Shown: positions 42,731 to 56,460, counted from the stretch's first letter. The stretch is 64,000 nucleotides of DNA from Lunularia cruciata (GCA_948567375.1 OX419756.1:56832552-56896551), one strand, 5' to 3'. Numbers and translations: made by a program. The notes: generated from the sequence alone by a model not told the origin.

Positions 42731-43104
42731 CTTGGAGGATCCAACAAGATGGATGCATGTTACTTTGAGTACTTTCCAAGAAGAAGTTCCACTAGTTAAG
42801 GAGGAGCTCTATGAATCATAATAATTGCTAAAAGTGGGATGCTTTGCCACACCACTTTGACAGTCAAGGAAATCAAAGTAGGAAGAGATTTGGCATGGAG
42901 GAAAATCAAAAATAAGGTCAAACTAGAGCTTTCTCGTATAAAGATGATGAAAATTGCAAAACTTGTTGACTTGAATGATGAGTTTGAAAGAGCTACCATT
43001 CACATTCAAGATTTTGAGAAGAGATTAGCAAGGGTGTTAGCATCAATTGCAAAATTCTTGAGACTTGAAACCACCTTGATAGGTGAAGAAGTATTAGGAC
43101 TATT
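42731..43104 (+). pseudogene. Nest host repeat, fourth part (tandem unit)
   Basis: An open stretch at 42839-43108 encodes a charged, coiled-coil-like protein (VKEIKVGRDLAWRKIKNK, KLVDLNDEFERATIHIQDFE). It corresponds to 31285-31809 plus 41983-42090, so it is a tandem neighbour of the same repeat and preserves the uninterrupted target site AAGAT at 42941-42945. Confidence 0.55.
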
Positions 43105-43624
43105 ATAACAATCCAAAAATAACATAAGCACAAAGAAAATAAAATTGAAATCCCTAATACTCTAGTGCCCCAAAGTACCACTCCAACTTTATTATATAAC
43201 AAAGAAGATCCACTCCAAGGGAGCTACACTTTTAGATTAGATATGTGGATTGTTGATATGTCAGCCCTAGTTCCATTTGGATGGTCACACAAGTTTGACC
43301 AAGGGGAATTTTTTAGGAATATTTTTGTACAAAGCTCAAAATAGAGTGGAAGTGGTACCATTCTAAAGATGTTGATGAGAAAATCTTTAGGAGGAAAAAG
43401 GCAATATTTCTCATAAAGGAAAGTAAGATTCTTAATTCTCTTCTTTAATCCTCCCAAATTGGCTTTGAAGTTTCAAGTGTTTTTGGCCTCTACCTTATTA
43501 GTGAAAGTCTTTTTTTTGGTGGCTCCTCTATCCGCTAAATGTAGAAAATTATGTGTAAAATCTCAAAAGATATTATCAACTCAATTTTCACCTTTAGCTA
43601 CTTTGTCTAGGGAATGGTATAACA
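43105..43624 (-). repeat. Diverged family-1-type LTR, antisense
   Basis: Shares the order of landmarks with the other antisense family-1 LTRs (GCCCCAAAG, ATATAACAAAGAAGATCCACT, CAAGTTTGACCAAGG, CCAAATTGGC). The right edge is probably at TATAACA (43624). The left edge and any target duplication are unclear. More decayed than 42133-42730. Confidence 0.65.
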
Positions 43625-44069
43625 AGTACCCACAATTACAAAGGTGTTCCTTTGGAAGGAATTTCTCCTTCATTAAGGAGATAGTTAAGCTTATGTGTTA
43701 GAAGCACAAGGCTATGATGAGTATATAGGATACACTCTTTCGATGTCTAAGCTAAAGGAGCTTAGGAAGATAAGGAGCAACTTACTAAAATCTAATACAA
43801 AGGAAAGAAGTAGGAAGAGGTAATAGTTTAGCTTGTTGATAGAATCAAGTATAAGACAATAGAGATTAGAGTTATCTAAGATCTCAAAAGAGTTGGATAT
43901 GATAATTGATACTAGTCCTTCATAGGTTTAGGACCTTCAAAAGGAAAGTTTATATTCCTTCAGATTAAATAAATTTCTGTTTGGCACAAATAGCTCAATT
44001 TTGACAATTTGAGTAGCTAGTTGTTAGTAAATTTCAATTTTTTACTTCCTTGTGAAATCAGCTATCTAA
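43625..44069. other. Decayed repeat DNA, unassigned
   Basis: Charged coding-like stretches with many stops; no domain recognised. May continue the nest host repeat. Confidence 0.3.
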
Positions 44070-44692
44070 GTTATGCATTCAAAGCCTTCAATGTTACTCA
44101 AAGCTAAATAAAGTGATAGAGCTAAACTTCTTTGTCACTTTACTAATTTCTTTGCACACGATTTGATTCTTTGATATGTTTGAATATTGATGAATCTTTG
44201 CAATAAGAAGTGTTTTGTTCTTGTGTTTTTGATCATTGGTGCTAGTATTAGTTGTTTAGAAGCAAGACCTTGATAGGACTTCCAAAGTATTGTAGTATTT
44301 ACAATAATCAAAGAAAGAGCATGTGAAGAAAACACCTTTGAAGTGAAGTTAGAACTTGTCAAAGACATATGCATTTAGAAGGAAGGAAAACATGTGCCTT
44401 TGGAAGGAAGAAATTGATATTGCCTTTGGAAGGAGTTTACACTTGTGGACTAAAACATCATTTTCAAGATTTACATGAGTTTATTTTATGTGATAGCGAG
44501 TTTTCCTTTTGTATTAATGGATGCACCTTCTTGGAGACATTACACTCTTTGAGATTATTTTTTGCTCAAGAGGTTGAACAAGCAAAAATAAAGAACTACA
44601 TGTGATTTTAACTTTGTAACTATATATGTTTTAATTGTATCTTTATGGGTTTGACATGTTTCTTACTGAATTTGGTTGTTATTAAGTTGTTA
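44070..44692 (+). repeat. Direct repeat, left copy (possible LTR)
   Basis: About 620 bp with clear but decayed similarity to 51060-51680: TAAATAAAGTGATAGAGCT against TAAATAAAGTGAAAGAGCT, ATTTTCAAGATTTACATGAG against ATTTTCAAGATTATCATGAA, TTTGGTTGTTATTAAGTTGTTA against its TTATTGAGTTGTTA counterpart. Same orientation, about 7 kb apart. TG-CA ends and a primer site were not recognised. Confidence 0.5.
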
Positions 44693-47600
44693 TAGTAATT
44701 TGTGCTATGTTACTAAATAAAAAAATATATTTAGGGCATTAAATATTTTTTGGCCTACTAAAGGCAAATTGGTAGGTGATATCCATACTTAATCTCACAC
44801 CTTAACTCCCACATTGTGTCTTTAGTTATTTATGTAATGCTCTTGGACATTTTGTATAATGAACAACTTATCTCTTGTGAATTGAACTCCATACTAAATG
44901 TAAACTCCACAAAATTCTCAACTGTAATTATTTGGTGGTAGTACCCCATGTTTCTTTGTTTTGGCTAAGGAAGATGGTGATAATAGGATATTCATCCTAC
45001 ATTAAGTAAAATGGTGTGATATATGTTCATAGTTCTATAGAGTTTTTGTATGAAAACTCAACAAACGCAAGGTTCTAATGCCTCTTGTTACTCCAAGGTA
45101 AATATCCATTACTTATATTGGATGGTTTTGTTGGCTCTCTTAAATGTTACATCACTTAGAAGATGACGAGCAATAGATATGATAGATTTGCTTTGAAATT
45201 TCCAAGCCAAACCATGTAGAACATACTCTTAAACTAGGTTCCTCTATTAATGATGAATAATTTGAAAAGGCCATTTTAGAAGAAGATAGCATGTGAAAAT
45301 ATAGTAACTATCAAACTGAATTATTTTGATAAGAAAGAGGTCAATCTTACAAGGATAAAACTGAGAAATAAATAAATACAAAGGAAATAGTCACATGGTA
45401 GTTATTTATTATTCCAACCTTAACCCCTTGGGGAAAAACTAGTCATGATAGAAGATAATTTCACCACAAAGTTTCATTATAGAAATATACAAAATGAAAG
45501 TCAATATCACATAGTATTAATTTGTATTAACACTCAAAAACAATGATTCAATTCAAAGACCAAACATTGTTTTCAAAATTGTGCCACTTCCTTCCTCCAA
45601 GACCATGCTTTGTCTTTCCCTAGAAGCACATACCTTCACAAAGGAGCAACTTCATCTATAGATGCTATATTTGTATACTACTATCAACACCATAACACCA
45701 AAGGTCCTATCAAGGCATTTTTCCCAAAATTTCATTATAGGAACAAAGGATCAAGAATCAAACTCAAAAGGCTTTCACTCCTTACAACAACTTTAGTTAC
45801 AAAGATTCATCCATACTCATGCACACCAAAGACACACCACTTGAAGATGATGAGAAGGTCTCTCTTTTGCTTTAATAATATTTTTATATGAACAATGTGT
45901 CTTTGGAGCTGAAAAATTCAATAGCCAAACTATATTCCAATTAGCTACTTTGCTAAAAATGACTTACTACCCTAAATAAAATTGACTTCCTTCTAGCAAA
46001 TAACCTAAATTGATGAAGATATCCTACAGCTAACTATGAACTTGCTTCTCCTTCTATGCCACTAACTCTTACCTACATGGATTATTTGATAAATCTAGCC
46101 TTATATATTTACTAGTTTCTCGTGTCATCCATTGAATTATATCAACTAACTTTACTATTATTTCTTCCTGACTCCTCTTTGGAGTTCCACACATAAACTA
46201 AGGTTTGATATTCTTAAGTTGCTTCTGTTTTTCATTGAAGAGTGTGAACTCTACCAACTCTAAAATCATCTCATCCTTACGGGCACAATTCAATCTAAGA
46301 GAAGTTTCCTTTGCAAAAGGAACTTGCCTTCTTGGACTTCAAAATTCTCTAAAGAATTTCTCTAGAGGATTTTTAACTCATGTTGCATCTTCTTCTTTTG
46401 CATATTCTTATTGTGATTCCTACTCTACTCCATTCAACCTTCTCTTCAAACTCCTTGACATAAAGTTTGGTCAATTTTAGCTCCTCCTTTACCAAAGCCA
46501 ATTTCTCATCTTTTGTTCTTTGTACTAAATAAGCTTATTCTTTGGGCTCCAAATTCAACTCCTACATTGCTCTATGCACCTCTTTGGACAAATCTACTTT
46601 CTTCTTCTACTAATCAAAGATATGTTATTATAAATTTCTCTTTTAAAAGGCACTCTCTTCCCAAAAGATTCTCATATTCATGTTGTAAGTACTGTTGTCA
46701 AACAAATTATAATTGCAGCTTGTTTGCTCAAGTTTCATTTTTTTTCTACAAATCTTCAATCTTGTTATTAAATTCTAAATTTTGGCACAGATAGTTTTCA
46801 AAAATTTGATTTTTCTTCCTTATCTTTTTACTTTGTAAAGCTAATATGTTGAGTATTTATAATTTGGAGAAGTATCCCTTTGTTTTGTATTTAATGGAGA
46901 AGAAGTTTGTTTAGTTGGACCTAACTTTGTATATGGATTGACTTGTACCTAAGATGAAAAGTGATGTGAGGTCAATATGAAGTCTGGTCAATAGATACAT
47001 AAACAAAGATGAAGGAAACACATACAAACACTTGTTTTCTAAGTTGAAGAAGAGAAGTTTTGTTAACTAAGGAATATCTTTGTCTTTGGACTGGCTTGAA
47101 GTAAAGACCAAAGGCCCAAATTACAAAGTCCTATTTGTTGCATTGAAGACCAAAGGAACTTCAAAGAAACTACACTGTTAAGTACAAAGACACTTTGCTA
47201 CAAAGACCAAAGGATATATACTTTAAAGGATCTTCACCCAAAATATCAACATATGCTCATTTTACAAAGTTATCTTCATGAAGACATGTTAAATCAAGCC
47301 AAAGTTTAAAGACATGTTGAATCAAGCCAAAGTTGGAGGTCAAAGTAGAAATGGTTGCAAGAAAAGTCATTCTCAAGGAGGAGGTTAATGTTGAAGAATC
47401 AAAGCCTACAAAGAAGGTAAATACAAGTAGAATAGTGCATGATCATCTTATGGTGTTAATTCAACAGAATATCAAAGGCACCATAATGCAAGGTCAATTA
47501 AGTTAGTTACAAATATAATTATGACACTATGGTGCCTTTCTATTTCCTATTAAATCTCTTGGATAGAGATGAACCTCCAAAGAGGAAAATCGCATTAGGA

Positions 47601-50600
47601 AGGTGCATTCTGAAAAAATCAAAAGTAAAAATTACACATATAAAGAATATAAATCTAATAAAAACTTATAATTTGAGGTGATAGTTCAATGGTATCTATT
47701 TCCACCAAGGAACTACTCCAAAGATCCACATCTTGGCCCTTCTAAAGATATGTCCTCTCCAAATATATAGGCTTTCTTCCTACAAAGGTAGGTATTCTAC
47801 AATTCTTTGGAAGATGCACATCTTCCCAATGATAAGTCCTATTGCAAAGAGAAGAAATAAAAAGGAGTCAAGGTCATGTTATGATTGACAATACAACACT
47901 ATGTTAGCACTATCAAGGCATGGGATCCATTAGAATAATCACCATGCTAGAATCACATACATAGAGTACAAAATCAAAGCTACCATGAAGACTCACCTTA
48001 CACTTAAACTTAAGGAATGTGAGTACTTACAAGAAAATTGAGGAAAGAAAACAAGAGCAAAACACTCCTTCACTTTATTCACCTTGTGTCAAAATACACA
48101 TTTAGCACTTTGGGTTTGCAAGCTTATATAGTTGAGTGACCAAGGACAAAAATACCAAAAATATTCAACATTTGAGACCCTAGATAGATACAATAAAACT
48201 ATCACTAACTTAACTACCATCAATGCTAATCTACTCTAAGGGGTATAATGGTCATGCCCCCCCCACTTCTTGTTTTATTGATTCTTGAGGTTGTAAATCA
48301 TCTGCTTCAACATCAAATCTATGTCTAATGATGGGTAATATCAATCTTAAACTCTCCCTTATTTCCACAAACTTCCTCTCTAATGTAATGCATAATCCCA
48401 TGGCAACCTATTTTAAATTTTTCCTCTTGCAATTTTTTCTAAAGCATTATATAAATTATCTTCAATTCTTGAATTTTGTCCTTCATGACAAACAAATAGA
48501 TCAACTCACTCAAAATATGCATCATCGTCTTGCACACTCTCTTGACTATGTTTTGTTTTTTTTCTGTTGCAAAATCTCTCCCAAACAGCTTTACCACTAC
48601 TTTGCGTTCAACATGTTCAACTTGAGTCTCTAGCAATGCTTCTCTCCTTTCCTTCTACTGCTTTGGGGTTGTCTCTCATCCCTCCAAATCCCAAATTTGG
48701 GTGGCCACCTTCTCTAATTCTTCATGCAACTTAGCCATAGCTTCCTATCAAGTTTTATTTCTTTTTTTTGTTTTGCTTGTTGCATACTAGTCTCCCTTTA
48801 ATAAGCCATGAAGGTGTCTTTGCACTGAAAATTTTGAGAAGTCATGTACTAGCAGTCTTCCTTCAATTAAGCTACTTGAATTCACAAGTTCACCACTTGC
48901 AAGTATGCATTTTTGAGTACCCTAGCTAAAGTAGTTTGTAAGATAGCTAAATCATTCTCCAATTTCTTCACACTTATTGTTTGAGCGTGTTCAAGCTTGA
49001 CCTTTTCCTACTTTTGTTTCAACATATCATGGAAATCCAATTCCTTCTTGGTTTGCTCTTTTGGCTTTTTCCAAAGATGTAGAATCTTCTTGTAAGAATC
49101 AACATTCAATGTTTGACAATGCAGCTTATTGTGCCTACTTAGGAATATCAAGGCATAGTCACATACATTTACAAACTTCTAAAAATACATCAAAAGAACT
49201 TGGTTTGCTAATTATATCAAAGGTGCCAAAGAATTCTATACAAAATTAAATCCTTTGGTACTATTGGTGAACTTTACTTGGTTTGGATGCTTCTTGAAAC
49301 ACTTTATTCTACTAAAGAAGTGAAGATTTGCTCTTCCACTTTGCAATAGGCTTTATCCAGGTTCTTCATCATGCATCCTATCTTGTTTCTTTTTGAATGC
49401 TTGGACCAAGAGTGCAATGTGCATGTATCCTACCAGTTTGTGAGTAACATCTTTTGGCTAGAGACATTCTACTTCTCTCCCTTCATCTTCCAACTCCATC
49501 TCCAATTCTTCATCAAATTACTCTTTTGCCTACTCCTCCACCTACTCCTCTTCTTCTGCATTTGACTCTACCACTTGAATCCTCTTTTTGCTTCCTTGTC
49601 AATCTAGATGGTGTCTTCCTTCTTGTTAGAAAAGTTGCAAGTGTCTTCCCTTTCCCATTGGTCTTTGTTGGAACTTTGAACTCCACATAAGAAGTAAAAA
49701 AAGCATCTTCAATTGTTCTTGTCTGTTTGGCATCCAACAAGAAGTAGGACTTTGAGATGAAATGTGATGAAAATTGACTCTTCTCATCTTCATTGAGCAA
49801 ATCCATTCCAATAAAGAAGTGACTAAAGGTATGATGTAGTGTGGCCTTGGTCCTTCATACATAGTTAAATATTTACTATATGAGTATCTTTACTTAGCTG
49901 ATCTCTAATTTAGAAAATATGTGCTCAATGAACACTATTAGATTATTGGTAAGATATTTTGTCTTTTAAGGACAAAAATACTCATTAATTCTACCATGGT
50001 TTTTTTTTGTGAAACTATAATTATAAGTCCTTATAATTTGAAAAAATCTAGCCATTTGAGGTATTCTTCTCTCTTATGAAGTTATTTGCAATTAGGTCCT
50101 ACATTGCTTGGCTAATTGATCTAAATTGGGAATCAAATGTGATAGCATAGTTTGCACCACATTTCTTCATGACCTTCCTCCAAGGTGACTCATTCCAGGA
50201 TTTAGCATTTGTGCATAGGTTTTTGTGTGCTTATCTCCCAGCTCTGCTTGTTCTAAGGCCATCAACTTAGACAAATACTCCCAATTCTACAAAGAAAGAC
50301 ACTCTCAAGATGTGTAGAGTTTTTTTTATGCTTTCATCTCCCAAGGATTTAGAGCTAGGCTACTCAAGTTGAGGACTTACAAGCCTATTTTTGAACTACA
50401 ACACTCTCCATTCTTTTTATGGACTGAATTTACTTTGACAAGATTTTCACACAACAATTTATTGAGCTCAATTAACCCAAACAATGAATTTCCTCAAGAT
50501 TATCCAATTGTGTTTCCCATTATCAAATTCTCTTCTTCTCATCACGGCTAGCTCCAATAGAATTCAATCATTCTTCACTTTGATGTCTCTACTTGAGAAG

Positions 50601-51059
50601 TATTTTTGGCGGTGGCCAATCATACTTGAGAGGTAGTTCCCGAGTGCTAAAGGTTAAATTTCCCAATAGTCTACAACTTTGACACTTCTTTGGATGGACC
50701 TTTGTCCTTTATGTTTATGGATTGTTTCCTTGTACAATACTCCAAAGAACCAACTCTCCATCTCTTTGAAGAGACATCTTTGGACACCTTCTCTATTCTT
50801 TTAAATAGTTCCAATTAGAGATTACTTCCTTATTTGCTCTTAAGGTTCTTCCAACTCTATATAATGAAAGGAAAATAACAAATAAAACTAAGAAAACTAA
50901 AATTTCAAAAAAATTAGTCATGAGAATATGCAATTAGGAAAAAAATAAAATATTTTTTGTTATTCTACTAGGCAATTTAGATAGTTATGGAGTGTAACAA
51001 CTTTCACATGCATTCAACTATTTATTTTGTGCATCTTTGCATTCAATTCACTAAAGCAC
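44693..51059. other. Between the direct repeats: decayed, AT-rich, no intact gene
   Basis: No ORF with a recognisable domain on either strand. A promoter-like piece on the minus strand near 48060-48130 (CTATATAAG followed by AATAAAG) looks like part of another LTR. A C-rich run lies near 48256-48264. The region between 46200 and 50000 contains low-complexity, possibly coiled-coil-coding minus-strand remnants. Candidate interior of a very old LTR element. Confidence 0.3.
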
Positions 51060-51680
51060 TTTGCATTCAATTCAAGCATAAGGTAAATAAAGTGAAAGAG
51101 CTTAAGTTCTTTGCCATTTTCTTAATTTCTATGTGAAGAATGTATATGCATATCTTTGTATTGTAAATATTGATGAATCTTGCATTCAATATTGCTAAGT
51201 GCCATGTGTGTTTGATCTTGGTGTTTGTAGCAATTGTTTGAAAGTCAGGCCTTGAGGGGATCTTTGGACATCATATCATTGAAAGTAATTAGACAAATTG
51301 AAACAAAGACATTATATTTGTGCAACATCAAATCTTTATGAGGACATATGCCTTCAAGGAGTGCAGAACATATATCTTTGGCAAAGATAGAAACCAAAGA
51401 AATTAACATATTTAGATTCAAATATTATTTTCAAGATTATCATGAATCTATTTTGTGTGGTTGGGATTTTTTCCTTTATATCTTTTGTGGTGCAAATTCT
51501 TGGTGATATTGTCTTCTTTTTGGGATTGGTTTCTACCCAAGAGGCTAAATAAATGGTAGTAAGGAACTTCATAGTGATAATTTTCTTTATATTTATCTAT
51601 TCTTGAACCATATCATTGCAAGATCATAGTTTTTCTTAATAAACACTCTAATTTGGTTGTTATTGAGTTGTTAGATAGCT
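51060..51680 (+). repeat. Direct repeat, right copy (possible LTR)
   Basis: Partner of 44070-44692, see there. Similarity starts near CATTCAATTC and ends near GAGTTGTTAG. Strongly diverged, so the insertion or duplication is old. Confidence 0.5.
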
Positions 51681-52020
51681 CCATATTCCAACTTGCATGC
51701 AAAGTGTCCTTGTAAGAACTTGTCAAAGATTAAAGTCTTTCCATACCAATTTTTCATTTACCTTGTAATTATAAAAAGCAATATGTATTGTGCTTTGATA
51801 ATTTGATGTTTGGCTAGTGTTCTACATATCATGGATCCATGGACATCAATAAATGCAAGAATAGAAGGATCATTGTCATGTTGAGTTTTGCCTAATAATG
51901 CAATTATATAGTTTATCTCTATAGTGTTATAATATATTATGCAAGGATCCTATGGGTAGATTTATTGCCATGTGAGTAATCTATGTACATTCAAGTGATT
52001 GCCTATATGGATTACAATCT
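51681..52020. other. Unassigned flank
   Basis: AT-rich, no feature recognised. Right side borders the minus-strand family-2 LTR. Confidence 0.35.
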
Positions 52021-52408
52021 TGTTCCCATCAAATGCTCTTCTAAAAACTGAGGATAGATATAAAAGAAGGAAGATCAAAGTGTGACATAATAGGAACTCT
52101 CAAATGAGTGAAACTCCAAATGCCTAGCCTAAGCTTGGGCTTTAGTATTTATAAGTAACTTGGGTATAAGACCCTCAAGAAGGTTACAAAGAAGGTTCTT
52201 TCTAGAAGTTGTTTTACTTGGCATGTAGGCTAAGCTAAAATAGCCAATAACTTGGCATACAAGTTACTCAATGCTTAGAAAGTTCCAAGAAAGTTCTCAC
52301 AAAGAAGCTTCCTATATACTTCTAGAATATTCTTAAAGTTTTCTAGCTATATATTAACTCTATGATCTTTTAGCTATATTTAGCTTTTTCTAACTCCATA
52401 TTATTACA
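52021..52408 (-). repeat. Family-2-type 3' LTR, minus strand
   Basis: On the minus strand it starts TGTAATAATATGGAGTTAG at 52408, matching TGTAACAATATGGAGTTTAG of LTR 1. It carries TATTCTAGAAGTATATAGGAAG against the GAATATTCC and AAGTATCTAGGAAG landmarks, and TTATAAATACTAAAGCCCAAG against CTATAAATACCAAAGCC. The GAAGCTTC cluster is eroded. The end near 52021 is approximate. Confidence 0.75.
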
Positions 52409-55400
52409 TATTTCTCCACTACTAGTTGATGATGTTCTTGTTGCAATGGAATATTTGAAATCTTGTATAGCCTCTTGTGCATTTTGGAGGAGTGAAAGAG
52501 GTTTCAATGTGGCATTGGGAAGAGGATCCAAAAGGATTTTATGTTTAATGTGTCTATTTTTTTGAAAGGTTCTAACATTCAAGTGACCATGTTGGATTTC
52601 ATAGCATGCAAGTATACAATCAACTTTATATTCTTCATGATTGTTAATGAAGATTAGAGGAGGAAGTGGTAAGAGACAAGTAAGAAAGTAAAATGGGTTA
52701 GAAAATAATGGTTTTAACTTGGAAATATAAAAGATAAGATGAATTTGCATGTGAATAGGAAGTGCAAGTTTGTGAGCAGCAAAAGAAATGATCTGAATAA
52801 TATTAAAGGAACTTACCCAATTGGGATTAAGTTTACTAACTTAGGTGTCAAGAGGCAGAGGACTGTTACCAAAAGAAAGTATGATCTTATTACCAATTTG
52901 AAAAGTGAGACCATAACAGTGACTATCAACATATTTATTATGCTTATTTTAAGCAACAAAGACATGAGACTTAGCTTGGTGTAAGGAAGTAGATAGTTTG
53001 GACAAGAAGGTGAAAGTACAAGGAACACAAGATGGCAATGAAGCAAGAAGGAAATTTGTAACAAAGGAATCTTGCATATAAATAAGGAAGAAAAAAGAGA
53101 AGCTTTTACTTGCTTGCTCGGAATTACTGTAGGTAAACTTGGCAGCCACAAGACAAGTATCTCAATTAGTGTGATGAACATTGAAAAAATTATATAGCAT
53201 ATCATCCAACGTGCAATTTTGTGCATTTTATTTGCTTATTATTTTGAGGACAATAGAGTGTAGCAAGGCACACTTGGTTCCAAGGAGTTTGAAAAGTATT
53301 TGCCAAAATTCACTAGTGAATTGAGGACCACAACAAGAGATGAGAACCCTTGGCACCCCATGGTATTTGAAGATCATATTTGAGTAGATCTAGACTTACA
53401 TTAGAGCATTCATGGTGTGTGAAATAGGTGTTATGTGAATCTACTTGGTAAGCTTATTGACAAATACCATACTTGTTATATGGTCTTGATTCATCTTTAG
53501 CAAGGATGTGATGAGGTTTGGACTTACATGTTCCCATTAGGTAGATGGAATGGGGAATGATTGGAGTAGTACACCCAATTTTGGTTATTAGCTTTGTTGC
53601 ATTGGCAGCTCTCACAAGATTGGATAAACTCTTAAACCTCATGTGTTATGTTTAGCCACCACCATTGATGTTGTAGAGTTCTCAAGGTCTTGTCCACACC
53701 CCTGTGACCAGCAATTAGTAATTCATATGCTTCTTGAAGTCATAATAGATGTAGATCTCTTATAGTTGAAACCTAAATGTAGTTTGTGCAAAATAGAAGC
53801 CCATCTTTGATCAAAAAGGTGTTTTACTCCTTTTCATCTATTATTGCAAGACTAATTTGCACAAGATGAAAGGAGTTCTATTGTAAGTTATTATTTTACT
53901 TTTTGTATACCTTTGAGTCTCTTCACACCATGGTGATTGTTGCTACAATAGGAGATTTGGAAAGAATTTTAAAATTAGATCATTGTGACAAGGCATTGGG
54001 AATGACATCAAGCTTTCCAAGTTTGTACTCAAGTTTGATATCAAATAACTATATTAGTTCCTCCCATTGATGATGCCAATTCTTCATGTGCTCGTAATGT
54101 AAAGTCTACAACAAGGGTTTGTGAATATTTCTTCTTGCTTGATGTTCTTAAGTTTCTTGAATGTTTCTTCTTGCTTGATGGTCCACTTGAAGCTTGATGT
54201 CTTGAAGTAATTATATGGTTGCAGGCCAATAAATAATGACTTGATGTTTTTCTCTTCCATCTTGATCTCTTTTGTTGAAACCTTATGGCCCAAGAAGGTA
54301 AGTTCCTTCTACCAAAAAAGTACACTTGGACTTCTTATAGTAAAACTTCCATTGTGGTAGTTGTCTCAAGACTTCTCAAACATGGATCTTTTTTTACCTC
54401 CATGATATTGTAAATCAATATATGATCCAAGAAGACTATCCCATATTGATTCAATAATACATTTAATACTTGATGCATTTGATACTTAAAGACAACTTGA
54501 GCATAAGTGAGCCCAAAAGGTAAAAATTTTCATTCAAAATACCCATACCTTATACAAAAGGTATCTTTTCCACATCTTCTCCATCAATTGGAATTTGCTA
54601 AAAGCCACTTTGAAGATTTAACTTTAAGAAATATCAAGATCTACTTAATTGATCCAACAAGTCATCATTTCAAGGTATGGGATATGTATTCTTCACAATT
54701 TGTTTATTGAGGCCACAATAGTCAATAAAAAATCAAAGTTCTCCATACTTCTTTGGTATATGTAGTATCAATGCTCCCCAAGGAGATTCACTTTATTGGA
54801 GGAAATTCTTCTCCAAAAACTTGGTTAGTGTTGTTCAAAGTTCTTATGACTTCTTTGGTGAGAGCTCGGAGATTAGACTACTCACTAGAGAACTACGTAG
54901 CAATAGCTCAATCTTGAAATATAAAACACAAGCAAAGTGTAATCTCTTCTTGAATTATCACAAAGTAAATTTACAAGCTCTTGAAATATCTTATCAACCA
55001 CTAATTGTTGTGTCTTCTTATCCTAGTCAAATTCTCTTTGCATAATCAACTTGATCCACAAAAAAATAAAAAAAATTTCCTCTAAAGCTTGATCTACATC
55101 TATTAATAATAACAAACTTCCCATCTTAAGATTGAATACTCTTAAATATCTTCCTCAAAATAGCCAAACAACATAATCAATAGCTCTTCGTTTGGTATTA
55201 TAATTGAATTTGTTGTTGTGTCCATCAAATTGAACCCTAATTTCAAGCAAAGTAAGACCTAGAATGATATTATAGTGTAAGGAGAACTACTACAAATCTC
55301 ATGCATTGTGAATACTCCTTACCAATCTTGAATGCAATAGGATGTGAGGTAAATGCATAACCTTTTCTACCATCCAACATTATCAATTTGCAATCATAAA

Positions 55401-56460
55401 AGCTTGATAGGGAAATATAATTTCTTTGCTAATTATATGGATATGCAATTATCACAAACACAAAAAACAAAAATTCTAAAGCCATGATTAGATATCAAAC
55501 ATTGCAAGTGTATCAAACTTGTCTAAGTTGAGCCTTCAATCTTATTGGAACAATCAGATTTCCAATAAGTGGTTTGATATCTCTTATTGGGACTCTTCAT
55601 TTCTTTGATAATCATGATACAAGAACTCCATTTTGGCAATGTGTCAAGGTCATCTATTCCTATTTGGACACTATAAAATGAACTGTCTAATTTGGTTACA
55701 ATATAAGCAACCACCATTTGTCACAATCTTTCTCTATGTATAGTGCTAAATAGTCTTTATTGGATGATATCAATCTCAATTAGTGCTAGTTGCTCCACCT
55801 TTGAGTGATGTATTTGTAGGTTTTTTGAAGGTCTAAGTCAAGATCAAATTGTGGCAATCAAGGAATCAAAGTGCTTGGCTAATTTCATGACTTCTTTTAA
55901 ATGTTTGGGCTTGTACATGGTTACTTCCAATTTGATGTGTGATTTGAACCCTCTCACAAACCAATCTAAAGCTTTCCCTTCTAGTATCTCTAGAATCTAC
56001 ATTATTGTAATTTGAAATTGAGTAATGTAGCTCCTCACATAATCAATTTGCTTCAATTATGCATTATATCTTAGGCAGTTCATGTAGTATTTATCGCTTG
56101 TAATCTCCTAGTTATTGCATTATTGAATTCATCTCATGTCAAAATTGGAGCAATAAATTGCCGTTTAGCTTTCTCTATCTAAATTTCCACCACGATTTTG
56201 CCACTCCATCTAATTTACTCAAAGTGTAGAGAATTCATCTCCATTCATCTAATAAATTTTTTATTTCAAAATAAAGTTTGTAATTAAACACAAAACTCTC
56301 TATTACCATGGATAAATTCTTGCCTTCAAATACCTTTGGCTTTGGAAATAAAAATTGATTTTTCCTTTTTCAAAAAATTTCTCTCTCTTCTTGCTCTTGT
56401 CATTTATTTTCATAATCTCTTTCTTCCAACAATCAAGTATATATAACTCAAATCTCAGTC
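52409..56460 (-). pseudogene. Family-2-type chromovirus, minus strand, heavily decayed
   Basis: Read on the minus strand from 56460 down: gag start (AAAATTGATTTTTCC region near 56350 and gag coding to about 55850), zinc-knuckle area near 55690, protease near 55250-55500, RT near 54360-54900, RNase H near 54040-54340 (GHKVSTKEIKMEEKNIK), integrase near 52800-53720 (GVDKTLRTLQHQWW-type), and chromodomain near 52430-52620 (EEYKVDCILACYEIQ). Frameshifts and stops are frequent and part of RNase H seems lost. No 5' LTR or primer site was found beyond 56460. Clearly older than 31810-41982. Confidence 0.8.

Noticed and set aside
49513-49806. 97-codon minus-strand ORF (DAKQTRTIEDAFFTSYVEFK)
   Set aside because: No domain recognised, surrounded by decayed repeat, low-complexity C-terminus. 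Could be a repeat remnant, not supportable as a gene.
54507-55045. Plus-strand ORFs at 54507-54710 and 54821-55045
   Set aside because: They lie antisense to the RT region of the minus-strand family-2 copy.
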